Origin: UBA1151 sp963579925 | GTDB taxonomy: Bacteria > Chloroflexota > Dehalococcoidia > Lucifugimonadales > Lucifugimonadaceae | Reading direction: 5' to 3' | Assembly: GCA_963579925.1 (NCBI GenBank) | Contig: CAUZJA010000078.1 | Coordinates: 1-11,602, forward strand | DNA: 11,602 bases | In this document: positions 1 to 6,513 of the stretch, one piece after another | Layout: the number at the start of each line of letters is the position of its first letter | Position numbering within the stretch: the stretch's first letter is position 1 | Notes under the pieces: model-generated | Databases searched by the model: none | What the model saw: only the letters and a program-made list of their open reading frames with translations | What the model was told of the DNA's origin: nothing | Translations under genes and position numbers: made by a program

Positions 1-158
1 ACCGCCACCTCCGGCCTTACTTAAAGGACGGAGTCCACGCTCGCGTTCATGCAGTTTTGCTTTACATCTACGGCTCTGACTCGTCTGCCGCTTAGATCTG
101 GCCAATGACTACCTACGGCCGACACTGCCTCAGCCTGAGTGATTGTAAGTAGTTGGCC

Positions 159-719
159 ATGGATTCTGGTCAGACTGGCGATTCTGTATGGAACTTCGAT
201 TCGTGGTTGAAGTCCACTGACACTGCTGCCTCACTTAAAGGCCTTCTTGATTCAGATCCGAGATCTGCGAGCGTACTGGCTGGCTCCATTCTGGATAACT
301 TGCTGGGGCAACTCATCGCAGCGGGCCTGAAGAGCCGTTTGGACTCAGAGAAGCTTGGAGATCCAGCGGACCTCGACTATTCAACGAAATGCACTTCAGC
401 ACGTGAGATGGGTCTGATTGGCGAACGCATGCTGGCTGAGTTGCGCTCTCTTGGGCGCATACGCAATGAGTTCGCCCATAACCCCACTCCTGACCTGGAT
501 TTCGAGTCTGCGGACGTTGCAGGGGCCGTGGAGCGACTGCGCTGTCCTATTCAGATCGCGACAGACAAGTCTGTACCGGGCGCAGGCCCCGGAGTACAGG
601 ATGCGTTAGAACGCGCTCTGCCACTCAACGTCACCGGACGACGTTACTGGTGGTCTCTGGCGGTTCTGGCAGCCGCAGGCGTACTTGGAGCACGTTTGCA
701 CGTGGCTGGACGACTCTAG
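159..719 (+). CDS. MtlR-like / DUF4145-like alpha-helical protein
   Basis: A 186-residue protein of unproven function that resembles the mannitol-repressor (MtlR) / DUF4145 group. The match rests on an N-terminal helix with SDPRSASVLAGSILDNLL (about residues 32-49), a central segment S-A-R-E-M-G-L-I (about 80-87) and the sequence RIRNEFAHNP (about 100-109), which corresponds to the conserved R-x-I-R-N-x-F-A-H motif of that family. In characterised MtlR proteins the fold is all-helical and lacks a DNA-binding domain, so a direct regulatory role should not be assumed. The C-terminus (about 161-180, starting RRYWWSLAVL) is hydrophobic and may be the last helix of the fold or a weak membrane segment. 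I chose the ATG at 159 over an in-frame TTG at 153; neither has a clear ribosome-binding site. Its stop overlaps by 3-4 bases the stop of the convergent DUF4234 gene. No mannitol genes are nearby. Confidence 0.6.
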   Translation: MDSGQTGDSVWNFDSWLKSTDTAASLKGLLDSDPRSASVLAGSILDNLLGQLIAAGLKSRLDSEKLGDPADLDYSTKCTSAREMGLIGERMLAELRSLGRIRNEFAHNPTPDLDFESADVAGAVERLRCPIQIATDKSVPGAGPGVQDALERALPLNVTGRRYWWSLAVLAAAGVLGARLHVAGRL

Positions 720-1087
720 CTCGACATCGTTCCGGTGTCTTTTGAGCCTGACTGATCAGCAATCCGGTTTAACTCGCTCTGAACAACTATCAACCCGATT
801 GGCGAGATGAAGATACCCATTGGCGGAAGCAGCATCAACAGGGTTAGCACTACCGGTGGGTACTTATCTTCGTTCAGCCGCCCCATGTATTTGGAAACCT
901 TCCAATACGCGTAGATGTTCAGAACCGGAAGTATCGCCATAAGCGTCCAGTTACCTGCAGGCGTGATGTTCTCATCCTGATGTTCATGCATCTCTTTGGC
1001 TGAGATATAGAACCAGTAGATGCCGTAGAAACCCAGAGTACCGATCAAGAGCAACACTTGAAGTGGGACAGAGCGCCGATTAATCAA
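716..1087 (-). CDS. DUF4234 family small membrane protein
   Basis: A 123-residue integral membrane protein. The N-terminus carries the DUF4234 signature: basic residues followed by a hydrophobic stretch with T-L-G-F-Y-G-I-Y-W-F-Y (about residues 17-27). Three hydrophobic segments are visible at about 8-28, 46-63 and 78-102, and the motif QSELNRIA near residues 103-110 is also usual for the family. Function is unknown. The start is a TTG at 1087. It is supported by GAGG seven bases upstream (1095-1098), which overlaps the TGA stop of the aldolase gene, so the two are probably co-transcribed and translationally coupled. The 3' end overlaps the convergent MtlR-like gene in the bases CTAG. Whether it takes part in transport linked to the aldolase is speculation. 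Confidence 0.75.
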   Translation of the reverse strand: MINRRSVPLQVLLLIGTLGFYGIYWFYISAKEMHEHQDENITPAGNWTLMAILPVLNIYAYWKVSKYMGRLNEDKYPPVVLTLLMLLPPMGIFISPIGLIVVQSELNRIADQSGSKDTGTMSS

Positions 1088-1094
1088 GTTCAGG

Positions 1095-1098
1095 CCTC
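1095..1098 (-). promoter_or_regulatory. Shine-Dalgarno of the DUF4234 gene, overlapping the aldolase stop codon
   Basis: On the minus strand GAGG lies seven bases before the TTG start at 1087 and shares its G and A with the TGA stop of the upstream aldolase gene. It fixes the choice of the TTG start and suggests coupling of translation between the two genes. Confidence 0.6.
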
Positions 1099-1849
1099 AG
1101 ACGCTGTTCATCTTGGTGACGAAGTCTGAGATTCCACGGTTGACCCATGGATCGATTCCCGTCAGGAAGAATCGCGCTCCGTACTCTCTGTACGTTGCAA
1201 CTTGGCCTTCGCTGGCCAGTGCACCGGGGCATCGCCCTGCATCGGCGATTTTTTTGATCGCTCCTTCAATGGTTGACTTGACCTTGGGATTGTCGAGATC
1301 GCCAATGTGGCCCATGGTCTGAGCGAGATCGCCGGGTGCGACGAAGAAGCAGTCGATGTTGTCTACCTTGAGGATCTCGTCGAGGTTCTCCACGGCTTCA
1401 ATCTCTTCGATCAACACGACGACGAGAGTTTCATCGTTGGCCACCGCCTGGTAGTTGGGTACGCCGATGCCCTGCCGGCTTGTGAACATGCCGCGCATGC
1501 CAACTGGGGCGAACTTGGCTGCACGAACGATCGACTCTGCCTGTTCTCGTGTGCTCACGTGAGGAGCCACAATTCCCTGTGCGCCCCGGTCGAGTGTGCG
1601 GTAGATCAGGCCGTAGTCGTGAGAATTCACTCGAACAACGGACGTCTTGCCCCACATATCGCAAGCCCGAGTCTGATCTCCCAACTCAAGGAAATCGATA
1701 GCGCCGTGCTCGCCCTCAATCCAAACGGCGTCAGCCTCAGTTGGGCCGAACTGCTCGATGAGATCGCCAGTGACCAGCCCCTGAATTGCAACGGCACTCT
1801 CGCCTGCTGCCAGCTTTCGTTTTACGCGATTGGGTCGAATTTCGGCCAT
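1097..1849 (-). CDS. HpcH/HpaI family aldolase
   Basis: A 250-residue class II (metal-dependent) aldolase of the HpcH/HpaI family, a TIM-barrel enzyme that reversibly splits 4-hydroxy-2-oxo acids into pyruvate and an aldehyde. Relatives act on 4-hydroxy-2-oxoheptanedioate, 2-keto-3-deoxy-L-rhamnonate or 5-keto-4-deoxyglucarate; the substrate cannot be read from this sequence. Visible family residues are WIEGEHG (43-49, with the general-base His48), Arg73, L-D-R-G-A-Q-G-I (86-93), G-M-R-G (117-120), the metal-ligand Glu148 within LIEEIEAVENL, and Asp174 in APGDLAQ. Length is normal for the family (about 250-265). The ATG start has GAGG seven bases upstream (1857-1860). It is the first gene of a pair with the DUF4234 gene nine bases downstream, and is divergent to the SMP-30 gene across about 170 bp. 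Confidence 0.92.
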   Translation of the reverse strand: MAEIRPNRVKRKLAAGESAVAIQGLVTGDLIEQFGPTEADAVWIEGEHGAIDFLELGDQTRACDMWGKTSVVRVNSHDYGLIYRTLDRGAQGIVAPHVSTREQAESIVRAAKFAPVGMRGMFTSRQGIGVPNYQAVANDETLVVVLIEEIEAVENLDEILKVDNIDCFFVAPGDLAQTMGHIGDLDNPKVKSTIEGAIKKIADAGRCPGALASEGQVATYREYGARFFLTGIDPWVNRGISDFVTKMNSV

Positions 1850-2023
1850 GATGAGTCCTCTGTGTTTGTTTTACGAAATATGTCAGATTGGAATCGAAGC
1901 ATGGTACTTCGTTGTCGTCACAATGTCTCAATCTCAAACATTGATTCTTGGATAGGATTCAGCCGGCTTTGTTCTAATTTTGGTGATCAAACTATGGCGA
2001 TCAACTTACAGGAGTGAACTCCC
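1850..2023. promoter_or_regulatory. divergent spacer between aldolase and lactonase genes
   Basis: An AT-richer 174-bp spacer that must hold promoters in both directions. I see no strong pair of promoter boxes. It contains an inverted repeat CGAAG (1895-1899) / CTTCG (1907-1911) with seven bases between, which could be an operator, and two copies of GATCAA near 1985 and 2000. The lactonase Shine-Dalgarno (AGGAG, 2010-2014) lies at its right edge. A role in shared control of the two genes is inference. Confidence 0.35.
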
Positions 2024-2829
2024 GTGGCTGCTTACCCTCCGCTTCCCTCTTCACTGGCCCCCTACCCCGTCGTTTCAAATATCGCGTTCACAGAAGGTCC
2101 GATCTTCGACGATCGTGGCGATCTCTACTTTATGAATTACATGGAGTTGGGTACGCTGGGCCGGTTTTCCAGCGATGGCACGGTGGAGGTGTGGACGCAT
2201 ACGGGCGGTCTGGTGAACGGGCTCAAGTACGATGGCCGTGGGCACATCGTTGCGGCGGATCATATGGGAGATCGCGTTACCCGCTTTAATCGCCAGACGA
2301 AGTCCATGGAGGTTCTGACAGATGGCTACGAGGGCACTTCATATGTTAGCCCAAATGACATCGCTCTTAATCTCAAGGGGGACATTTACTTTTCAGACTC
2401 CGGGAGAGACGAGTCGCTGGCCAACGGCGGCGTCGACCGACTTGGTCACGAGATGCCTTTTCCGAACGGGCTAGCAGTGCAGCCAGATCAGAAGCGCCTT
2501 TTCCTTGGCACGTCTGGAACGAACTCAATTCACAGCTACGATATCGCAGTCGACGGGACGCTGACGAACAATCGCATCGTGCATGAATTTCCGAATGTAT
2601 CAGTCGATGGGATGCAGTTCGATGAGAACGGCAGGCTGTGGGTTGCTCGGTGGATGTCATCGATCCTGATTCCGGCGATCTGCTGGCAAGTTATACGATG
2701 GGCGGACCCGGCGTTACAAACGTGGCCTGGTGGGGAAAGTCGTTGTACGTGACTGTGTCTGGCCGCAACTCTATTGAGCGATTGGATATTGGCGTTGGCC
2801 CCGCGGACATCGTCCCAAAGTGGGGATGA
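2024..2829 (+). pseudogene. SMP-30/gluconolactonase-like gene, frameshifted
   Basis: Encodes an SMP-30/regucalcin-type six-bladed beta-propeller, a metal-dependent lactonase family that opens sugar lactones. The first frame runs from GTG 2024 (AGGAG nine bases upstream) and shows FTEGP (metal ligand Glu24), S-P-N-D (Asn111), F-P-N-G-L-A (metal ligand Asn148), VDGMQFDENG (Asp195) and the conserved L-W-V-A-R (about 205-209). It then loses homology and stops at 2752. The family sequence resumes one frame back at about 2650 with VDVIDPDSGDLL and runs to the stop at 2829, including NVAWWG and LYVTVSGRNSIERL. The shift equals loss of one base (or 4, 7, 13). Joined, the product is about 268 residues, shorter than the usual 285-300. 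The G-G-rich turn normally found after LWVAR is missing, and the segment before FPNGLA (about 136-146) also looks short. This is either a real pseudogene or a sequencing/assembly error. It is convergent with the OYE gene, 27 bases away. Confidence 0.82.
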
Positions 2830-2856
2830 TAGCGCGAGGCCACTGAAGCGTTCGGG

Positions 2857-3936
2857 CTACGTCAGCTCTGGCTTTATCCGCTCGTACTGCACCGGCCATT
2901 TGAGATCGTGACCTAGTTCATGGGCGGCGCTTAGAGGCCAATAGGGATTTCGCAGCAGTTCGCGTGCCAATAGGACCACATCCGCTTCTCCGTCAGCCAG
3001 GATTTGCTCCGCCTGATGCGCTTCTGTGATAAGGCCAACTGCGCCGGTGGCGATGCCAACCTGCTCTCTGATTGCGGCGGCAAATGGCACCTGGTAGCCC
3101 GGGTAGGCTTCCATCTTTTGCGCCGGAGAGTTCCCACCGGATGAGGCGTCAATCATGTCTACGCCGAGATCCTTGAGCCACTTGCAAAGTTGGATGGACT
3201 GATCCAGATCCCAGCCACCTTCTACGTACTCAGATGCGGATATCCGTACCACCAATGGCAAGTGATCTGGAATCACTTCACGTACTTTTGCCGCTGTCTC
3301 AAGGGCGAATCGCGCACGATTCTCCAGCGAGCCGCCGTACTCATCATCTCGCCTGTTTGAGAAGGGTGACAGGAACTCATGTGCCAGGTAGCCGTGGGCA
3401 AAGTGGAGTTCAATCACCTCGAAGCCTGCTGCAAGAGATCGCTCAGCCGCAGCGCCAAACGCATCGGTCAGATCGTGAATCTCATCGACTGTTAGTTCCT
3501 GGGGGATCGCGTAATCCTCGTCAAACGGTAGATCGCTGGGGCCGAACGGCTTCCAGCCGGCGGGCTCGTTCTCTGGAATCAGCGTGCCGCCTTCCCATGG
3601 TGATTCATGGGAGGCTTTTCGGCCAGCATGGGCGATCTGGATTGATGCCGTGGAGCCCTGGCTCTTGATGAACTCGACGATTGGCCGCCAGGCATCCACA
3701 TGTTTGTCGGCCCAGATTCCGGGGCATCCGGGAGAGATTCGGCCTTCGGGCACAACTCCTGTTGCCTCAGCCATGATAAGACCGGCGCCTCCGACGGCAC
3801 GAGTGCCCAAGTGAACCATATGCCAATCAGATGGCACACCATCAACGGCGGAGTACTGACACATCGGCGCGACGAAGATCCTGTTCTTCACTTCTACGTC
3901 ACGAAGGTTTATCGGCTCAAAAAGCTTGACTGACAT
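2857..3936 (-). CDS. Old Yellow Enzyme, YqjM-type NAD(P)H:flavin oxidoreductase
   Basis: A 359-residue FMN-dependent ene-reductase of the OYE family, thermophilic-like/YqjM class, a cytosolic TIM barrel that reduces activated C=C bonds of alpha,beta-unsaturated carbonyls with NAD(P)H. Class-defining residues are present: APMCQYS with Cys26 and Tyr28 (same numbers as in B. subtilis YqjM), IQIAHAGRKA (99-108), and H-F-A-H-G-Y-L with His178, His181 and Tyr183 as substrate-binding pair and tyrosine. Also visible are EFLSPFSNRR-D-D-EYGGSLENR (187-207), VVRIS (Arg231) and the phosphate-binding LLARELLRNPYWP (322-334). I chose the ATG at 3936, which has GGAG five bases upstream (3942-3945). An in-frame start 13 codons earlier adds a stretch unlike the family. 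The gene is divergent from the TPP decarboxylase pair. The true substrate is unknown; in a catabolic setting it may remove a double bond before aldolase or decarboxylase steps. Confidence 0.93.
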   Translation of the reverse strand: MSVKLFEPINLRDVEVKNRIFVAPMCQYSAVDGVPSDWHMVHLGTRAVGGAGLIMAEATGVVPEGRISPGCPGIWADKHVDAWRPIVEFIKSQGSTASIQIAHAGRKASHESPWEGGTLIPENEPAGWKPFGPSDLPFDEDYAIPQELTVDEIHDLTDAFGAAAERSLAAGFEVIELHFAHGYLAHEFLSPFSNRRDDEYGGSLENRARFALETAAKVREVIPDHLPLVVRISASEYVEGGWDLDQSIQLCKWLKDLGVDMIDASSGGNSPAQKMEAYPGYQVPFAAAIREQVGIATGAVGLITEAHQAEQILADGEADVVLLARELLRNPYWPLSAAHELGHDLKWPVQYERIKPELT

Positions 3937-4167
3937 TGCTACTCCGGGTCCACAAGGAATTGATATTGATTTCACTTTTAATTTAACGAACCAATCCTAC
4001 TTGCTCTAGCAAATGGTTCACGTCAGCACTCACGAGCAGGACGGTGAAATTACGAGAACAGGCATGCGATTTAATTTCGATATTCGCAATCAGGGAGCGA
4101 CATTTCAACTGCAATCCCCTATCATCCGACCACCGAGTTTACTTATGAGAGATCGAGTGGTGATGCA
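3937..4167. promoter_or_regulatory. divergent spacer between OYE and comD-like genes
   Basis: A 231-bp AT-rich spacer that should contain both promoters. Runs such as those near 3958-3985 and 4069-4090 are candidate promoter regions, but no pair of boxes is convincing. The OYE Shine-Dalgarno (GGAG on the minus strand) is at 3942-3945. No gene is visible in it. Confidence 0.3.
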
Positions 4168-4686
4168 ATGGTTCAGCAACAGGCCCAGATTCTGAGGCCA
4201 GAAACGCTGATTGAAGAGTTCAAGAAAAACGACGTGACCCATGTGATCACGATCCCCGACAGTGAGACCAACTACCTGTATGAGTTGATGGCTGAGGAGG
4301 ATTGGCTGGACGTTATTCCCATCTCACGTGAAGGTGAAGCGCCGTCGACCGCTTTAGGTCTGAACATCGCCGGAAAAACTCCTGTGTGCCTCATTCAAAA
4401 CACAGGAATGATGGAGGCAGGGGACTCTATTCGGGGCATGGCTCTGGATGTGGGATTCCCGCTGGTGATGATAGTTGGTTACCGCGGTTGGACTCGTCGT
4501 GGTGCCACTCCAGACAGCGCTGCAACGTACACCGAGCCGATTCTCCACGCGCTCCGGCTCAACTACTACCTGGTCGAGCAAGACACCGATGGGCCACGAA
4601 TCTCGGAAGCGTTTGAAGAGGCTAGAGTCACCAAACGCCCGGTCGTGGTGCTGATTGGCGACGAGTACCATGGATTCAATCGTTAG
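4168..4686 (+). CDS. comD: TPP-dependent decarboxylase alpha subunit, sulfopyruvate decarboxylase ComD-like
   Basis: A 172-residue protein equal to the pyrimidine-binding (Pyr) half of a thiamine-diphosphate enzyme. The length matches the alpha subunit of sulfopyruvate decarboxylase (about 170 residues in Methanocaldococcus). Key features are HVITIPDSE near the N-terminus (25-33), the S-R-E-G-E-A motif (53-58) with Glu55 as the likely residue activating the cofactor's N1', ALGLNIAGKTP (62-72), LIQNTGMMEAGDSIRG (75-90) and a C-terminal RPVVVLIGDEY. It would act with the beta subunit encoded 48 bases downstream. Characterised relatives convert 3-sulfopyruvate to sulfoacetaldehyde, or phosphonopyruvate to phosphonoacetaldehyde in fused enzymes. 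Sequence alone cannot choose between these or another 2-oxo acid. The ATG at 4168 is the only reasonable start; its ribosome-binding site is weak. Confidence 0.8.
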   Translation: MVQQQAQILRPETLIEEFKKNDVTHVITIPDSETNYLYELMAEEDWLDVIPISREGEAPSTALGLNIAGKTPVCLIQNTGMMEAGDSIRGMALDVGFPLVMIVGYRGWTRRGATPDSAATYTEPILHALRLNYYLVEQDTDGPRISEAFEEARVTKRPVVVLIGDEYHGFNR

Positions 4687-4722
4687 TCTCCAGGCTCATT
4701 CAAGAAGATTTCATGTTTGCTC

Positions 4723-4727
4723 AGGAG
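4723..4727 (+). promoter_or_regulatory. Shine-Dalgarno deciding the comE-like start
   Basis: AGGAG lies seven bases before ATG 4735. An in-frame TTG at 4717 would start upstream of this site, so the ATG is the better start. Confidence 0.7.
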
Positions 4728-4734
4728 TATTGAA

Positions 4735-5325
4735 ATGATCGATGGCATTGAGGTTCTAAAGGCGTTCGTACCGCACCGCGGTGATGCACTCGTTACCCAT
4801 TCAGGAACGACTGGCGGGCGCTGGGGTGAGGTGAGTGAGAATCCGGGCCGTGACCTTCGGCTTGAGAGTTCCATGGGGCAGACAACTTCTGCCGCGTTCG
4901 GTCTAGCCCTCGGCCTGCCTGATGAAAAAGTGGTTATTTTCGACTCAGAAGGCGCGCTGCTTATGAACCTGGGTGTTCTGGCCAGTGTTGCTGGCAAAGC
5001 GCCCAAGAACTTCTACCACTTCCTGCTGGACAACGAGTGCTATGCGACAACCGGTGGCCAGCCCGTGCCGAATGCACAGGGAATCGACTATGCCGGAATG
5101 GCGAAGAGTGTGGGGTACAAATCAACCCATCACTTTGATGATCTGGAAGAATTTGTGACTAGTGTCGAAGAGATCATGCAGGAAGAAGGCCCGGTATTCG
5201 TCTCAGTGAAGATAGAAGCTGAGGTTCAAAACTTGCCAATGGGACTGCGAACAAGCTCTGGTGGCCGAAGCCGCTTGGAGACGATCAAAGACTTCCAGGA
5301 AGAGATGGGAATCCCGGCGCCGTAG
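4735..5325 (+). CDS. comE: TPP-dependent decarboxylase beta subunit, sulfopyruvate decarboxylase ComE-like
   Basis: A 196-residue protein equal to the diphosphate-binding (PP) half of a TPP enzyme, partner of the preceding gene; ComE proteins are about 190 residues. Visible features are LESSMGQTTSAAFGLALGLP (43-62), the cofactor-binding stretch FDSEGALLMNLG (69-80), LLDNECYATTGGQPV (97-111) and a C-terminal EGPVFVSVKIE (about 155-165). The usual metal motif G-D-G reads S-E-G here (71-73): the Mg-binding Asp is replaced by Glu72, while the second ligand Asn100 and the following Y-x-T-T-G-G-Q are intact. The change keeps an acid and probably keeps function, but it is unusual. The gene is co-directional with the alpha gene with a 48-base gap and certainly in one operon with it. 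No clear terminator follows. Confidence 0.82.
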   Translation: MIDGIEVLKAFVPHRGDALVTHSGTTGGRWGEVSENPGRDLRLESSMGQTTSAAFGLALGLPDEKVVIFDSEGALLMNLGVLASVAGKAPKNFYHFLLDNECYATTGGQPVPNAQGIDYAGMAKSVGYKSTHHFDDLEEFVTSVEEIMQEEGPVFVSVKIEAEVQNLPMGLRTSSGGRSRLETIKDFQEEMGIPAP

Positions 5326-5530
5326 CCAGCAGATTTAGTGTTGTTTCAGCGTCGCAGAGCGGTCAAATCGTATCCCTGGGTGTCGTTGCCTACGGCTTGA
5401 AAGCCTTCCACGTACCTCTAACAAAGCCTCAGAAACTCGAATAGTTTTTGCTGCATAAGTTGTTCGCCTTATTCGAAATAGCGACGGCAAGATCGTGTCG
5501 GCGTGAAGAGGTTCATGTGACCTGGCAGAC
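5326..5530. other. spacer between comE-like gene and the broken zinc-finger gene
   Basis: About 205 bases with no gene I can support. Short open frames are present but have no recognisable sequence, and no strong terminator hairpin follows the comE-like stop. Both flanking genes end here (convergent), so it probably serves only as a termination region. Confidence 0.4.
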
Positions 5531-6024
5531 TCAATCGTTCCGCAATCGAATCATCGGTTCACGTTTCTCAGTTCTAGAGGCCACGCTACGACCATCGCTT
5601 TGCGTCGATGCAACTGATACCAGTTGTTGAACACTGTCGTTCAACGCGGCGACTTCCCCTCGAAGTAGTTCAACTCGCTGAGATAGCCGCTCTTGAGCGG
5701 CAGTCGCATCGCTTTTTGCCGCTTTTATTTCACTGCGTCGCTGTTCTGATTCTGACCTGAGTTCATCTCGGAACGAAGCGTCACTCTTACCAAGCACAGA
5801 AAGTTCCGCCTCAATCTCCCATAGCTGCTGCTCCAACGCTTCAAAGCGGGATTTATACCGCTTTCCCGAAGCTTTTGCGCCTGTGTGTTCACTCCATGAG
5901 CGAATTTCATGTGGCCAACCAAGCCAGCGCAATTTTTCAGCACTTTGCCGCAGGAATCACAAGGTCCGGAAATGGGCGAGACACTGGCTGTAATGGCGTG
6001 CCGTTCATCCGGGGAGCGTATCAC
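5531..6024 (-). pseudogene. C2H2 zinc-finger / coiled-coil protein gene, frameshifted
   Basis: Two minus-strand frames look like pieces of one gene. The upstream piece carries a classic zinc-finger spacing C-x2-C-x12-H-x4-H, seen as PCDSCGK...GHMKFAHG (Cys codons at 5959-5961 and 5950-5952; last His at 5896-5898). The downstream piece is an alpha-helical, charged coiled coil from about RYKSRFEALEQQLWEIEAEL through ALNDSVQQLV, ending at 5531. The frames differ by one base. Adding a single A to the run GGGAAAG (plus-strand TTTCCC, 5862-5867) would join them smoothly as ...QAQKLREKRYKSRFEALEQQ. The start is uncertain: the upstream frame stays open to a TTG at 6114, with an in-frame GTG at 6024 chosen here. 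A nucleic-acid-binding or protein-binding role is suggested only by the finger. It is flanked by the 3' end of tRNA-Arg. It could be a true pseudogene or an error in a homopolymer. Confidence 0.6.
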
Positions 6025-6173
6025 TGAGTGTCCACAAGTCGGCGCCTGAAATGGGTTGACAGGTGCTCCGTGGCGGGTAGAAATAAGTTGGGTTGCTGTC
6101 AAAACTGCTGTCAATCGGAGAAATCACCACCGCAACTACATCACCGAAACAGCCGAATTGAACTGAGAATGTG

Positions 6174-6249
6174 TGGCGCGCCTGGAGGGATTCGAACCCG
6201 CGACCCCTGGTTCCGAAGACCAGTGCTCTATCCGCTGAGCTACAGGCGC
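6174..6249 (-). tRNA. tRNA-Arg (anticodon UCG)
   Basis: Complete cloverleaf on the minus strand. The acceptor GCGCCTG (5' end at 6249) pairs with CAGGCGC, followed by discriminator G and an encoded CCA (6174-6176). The D arm is GCTC/GAGC, the anticodon stem CTGGT/ACCAG with loop CTTCGGA giving anticodon TCG (reads CGA). The T arm is GCGGG/CCCTC around TTCGAAT, with one C/T mismatch. It lies 63 bases downstream of tRNA-His, probably in the same transcript. Confidence 0.95.
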
Positions 6250-6267
6250 CTGTGACGATCTGGCGGT

Positions 6268-6285
6268 ATCGACTCTAGGGTCGAT
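6268..6285. repeat. short palindrome between the two tRNA genes
   Basis: ATCGAC (6268-6273) and GTCGAT (6280-6285) form a six-base inverted repeat around a CTAG centre. In a joint tRNA-His/tRNA-Arg precursor it would form a small hairpin in the spacer, perhaps relevant to processing. This is minor and may be chance. Confidence 0.3.
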
Positions 6286-6312
6286 GTGGCTCACCAATCG
6301 CATGATGATGTG

Positions 6313-6389
6313 TGGGGTGAGCGATGGGAATTGAACCCACGATCTTCAGGGCCACAACCTGACGTGTTAACCACTACACTACGCCCACC
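6313..6389 (-). tRNA. tRNA-His (anticodon GUG)
   Basis: Complete cloverleaf on the minus strand. The acceptor GTGGGCG (5' end at 6388) pairs with CGCTCAC, with one G-U. The anticodon stem is TCAGG/CCTGA with loop TTGTGGC giving anticodon GTG. The T arm is GTGGG/CCCAT around TTCAATT. The discriminator is C73, and the base before position 1 (6389) is G, so the extra G-1 that marks tRNA-His is encoded. CCA is encoded at 6313-6315. It is upstream of tRNA-Arg in the likely transcript. Confidence 0.95.
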
Positions 6390-6513
6390 ACGTGAATATC
6401 TAACGCTAGCATCCGCTGTGTTGCTTACGCAACGGGCGCGCAGGCTCACTCTGGCAAATCATTGGCCCGGATACGGGTCGATCAGGCACTCTGGGAGATA
6501 ACAGGTAGTCAAT

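Noticed and set aside
3..95. short plus-strand frame open at the left window edge, ending at 95
   Set aside because: It could be the last 30 residues of a gene outside the window, but the sequence matches nothing I recognise. A minus-strand frame is open there too, so neither can be supported.
1307..2017. 236-codon open frame on the plus strand opposite the aldolase
   Set aside because: Antisense shadow with no recognisable motif; the aldolase on the minus strand is certain.
4013..4195. 60-codon plus-strand frame in the OYE/comD spacer
   Set aside because: No ribosome-binding site or family features, and it overlaps the start of the comD-like gene in another frame.
6091..6115. two TTGACA boxes on the minus strand near the start of the zinc-finger frame
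   Set aside because: No acceptable -10 box at 16-18 bases from either copy, so I do not call a promoter.
6028..6255. plus-strand frames across the tRNA genes with sequences such as GGIRTRDPWFRRP
   Set aside because: This is the well-known spurious translation of tRNA antisense strands, not a protein.
6420..6433. small hairpin GTTGC-TTAC-GCAAC upstream of the tRNAs
   Set aside because: Only five base pairs, easily due to chance; no link to a terminator or operator can be shown.
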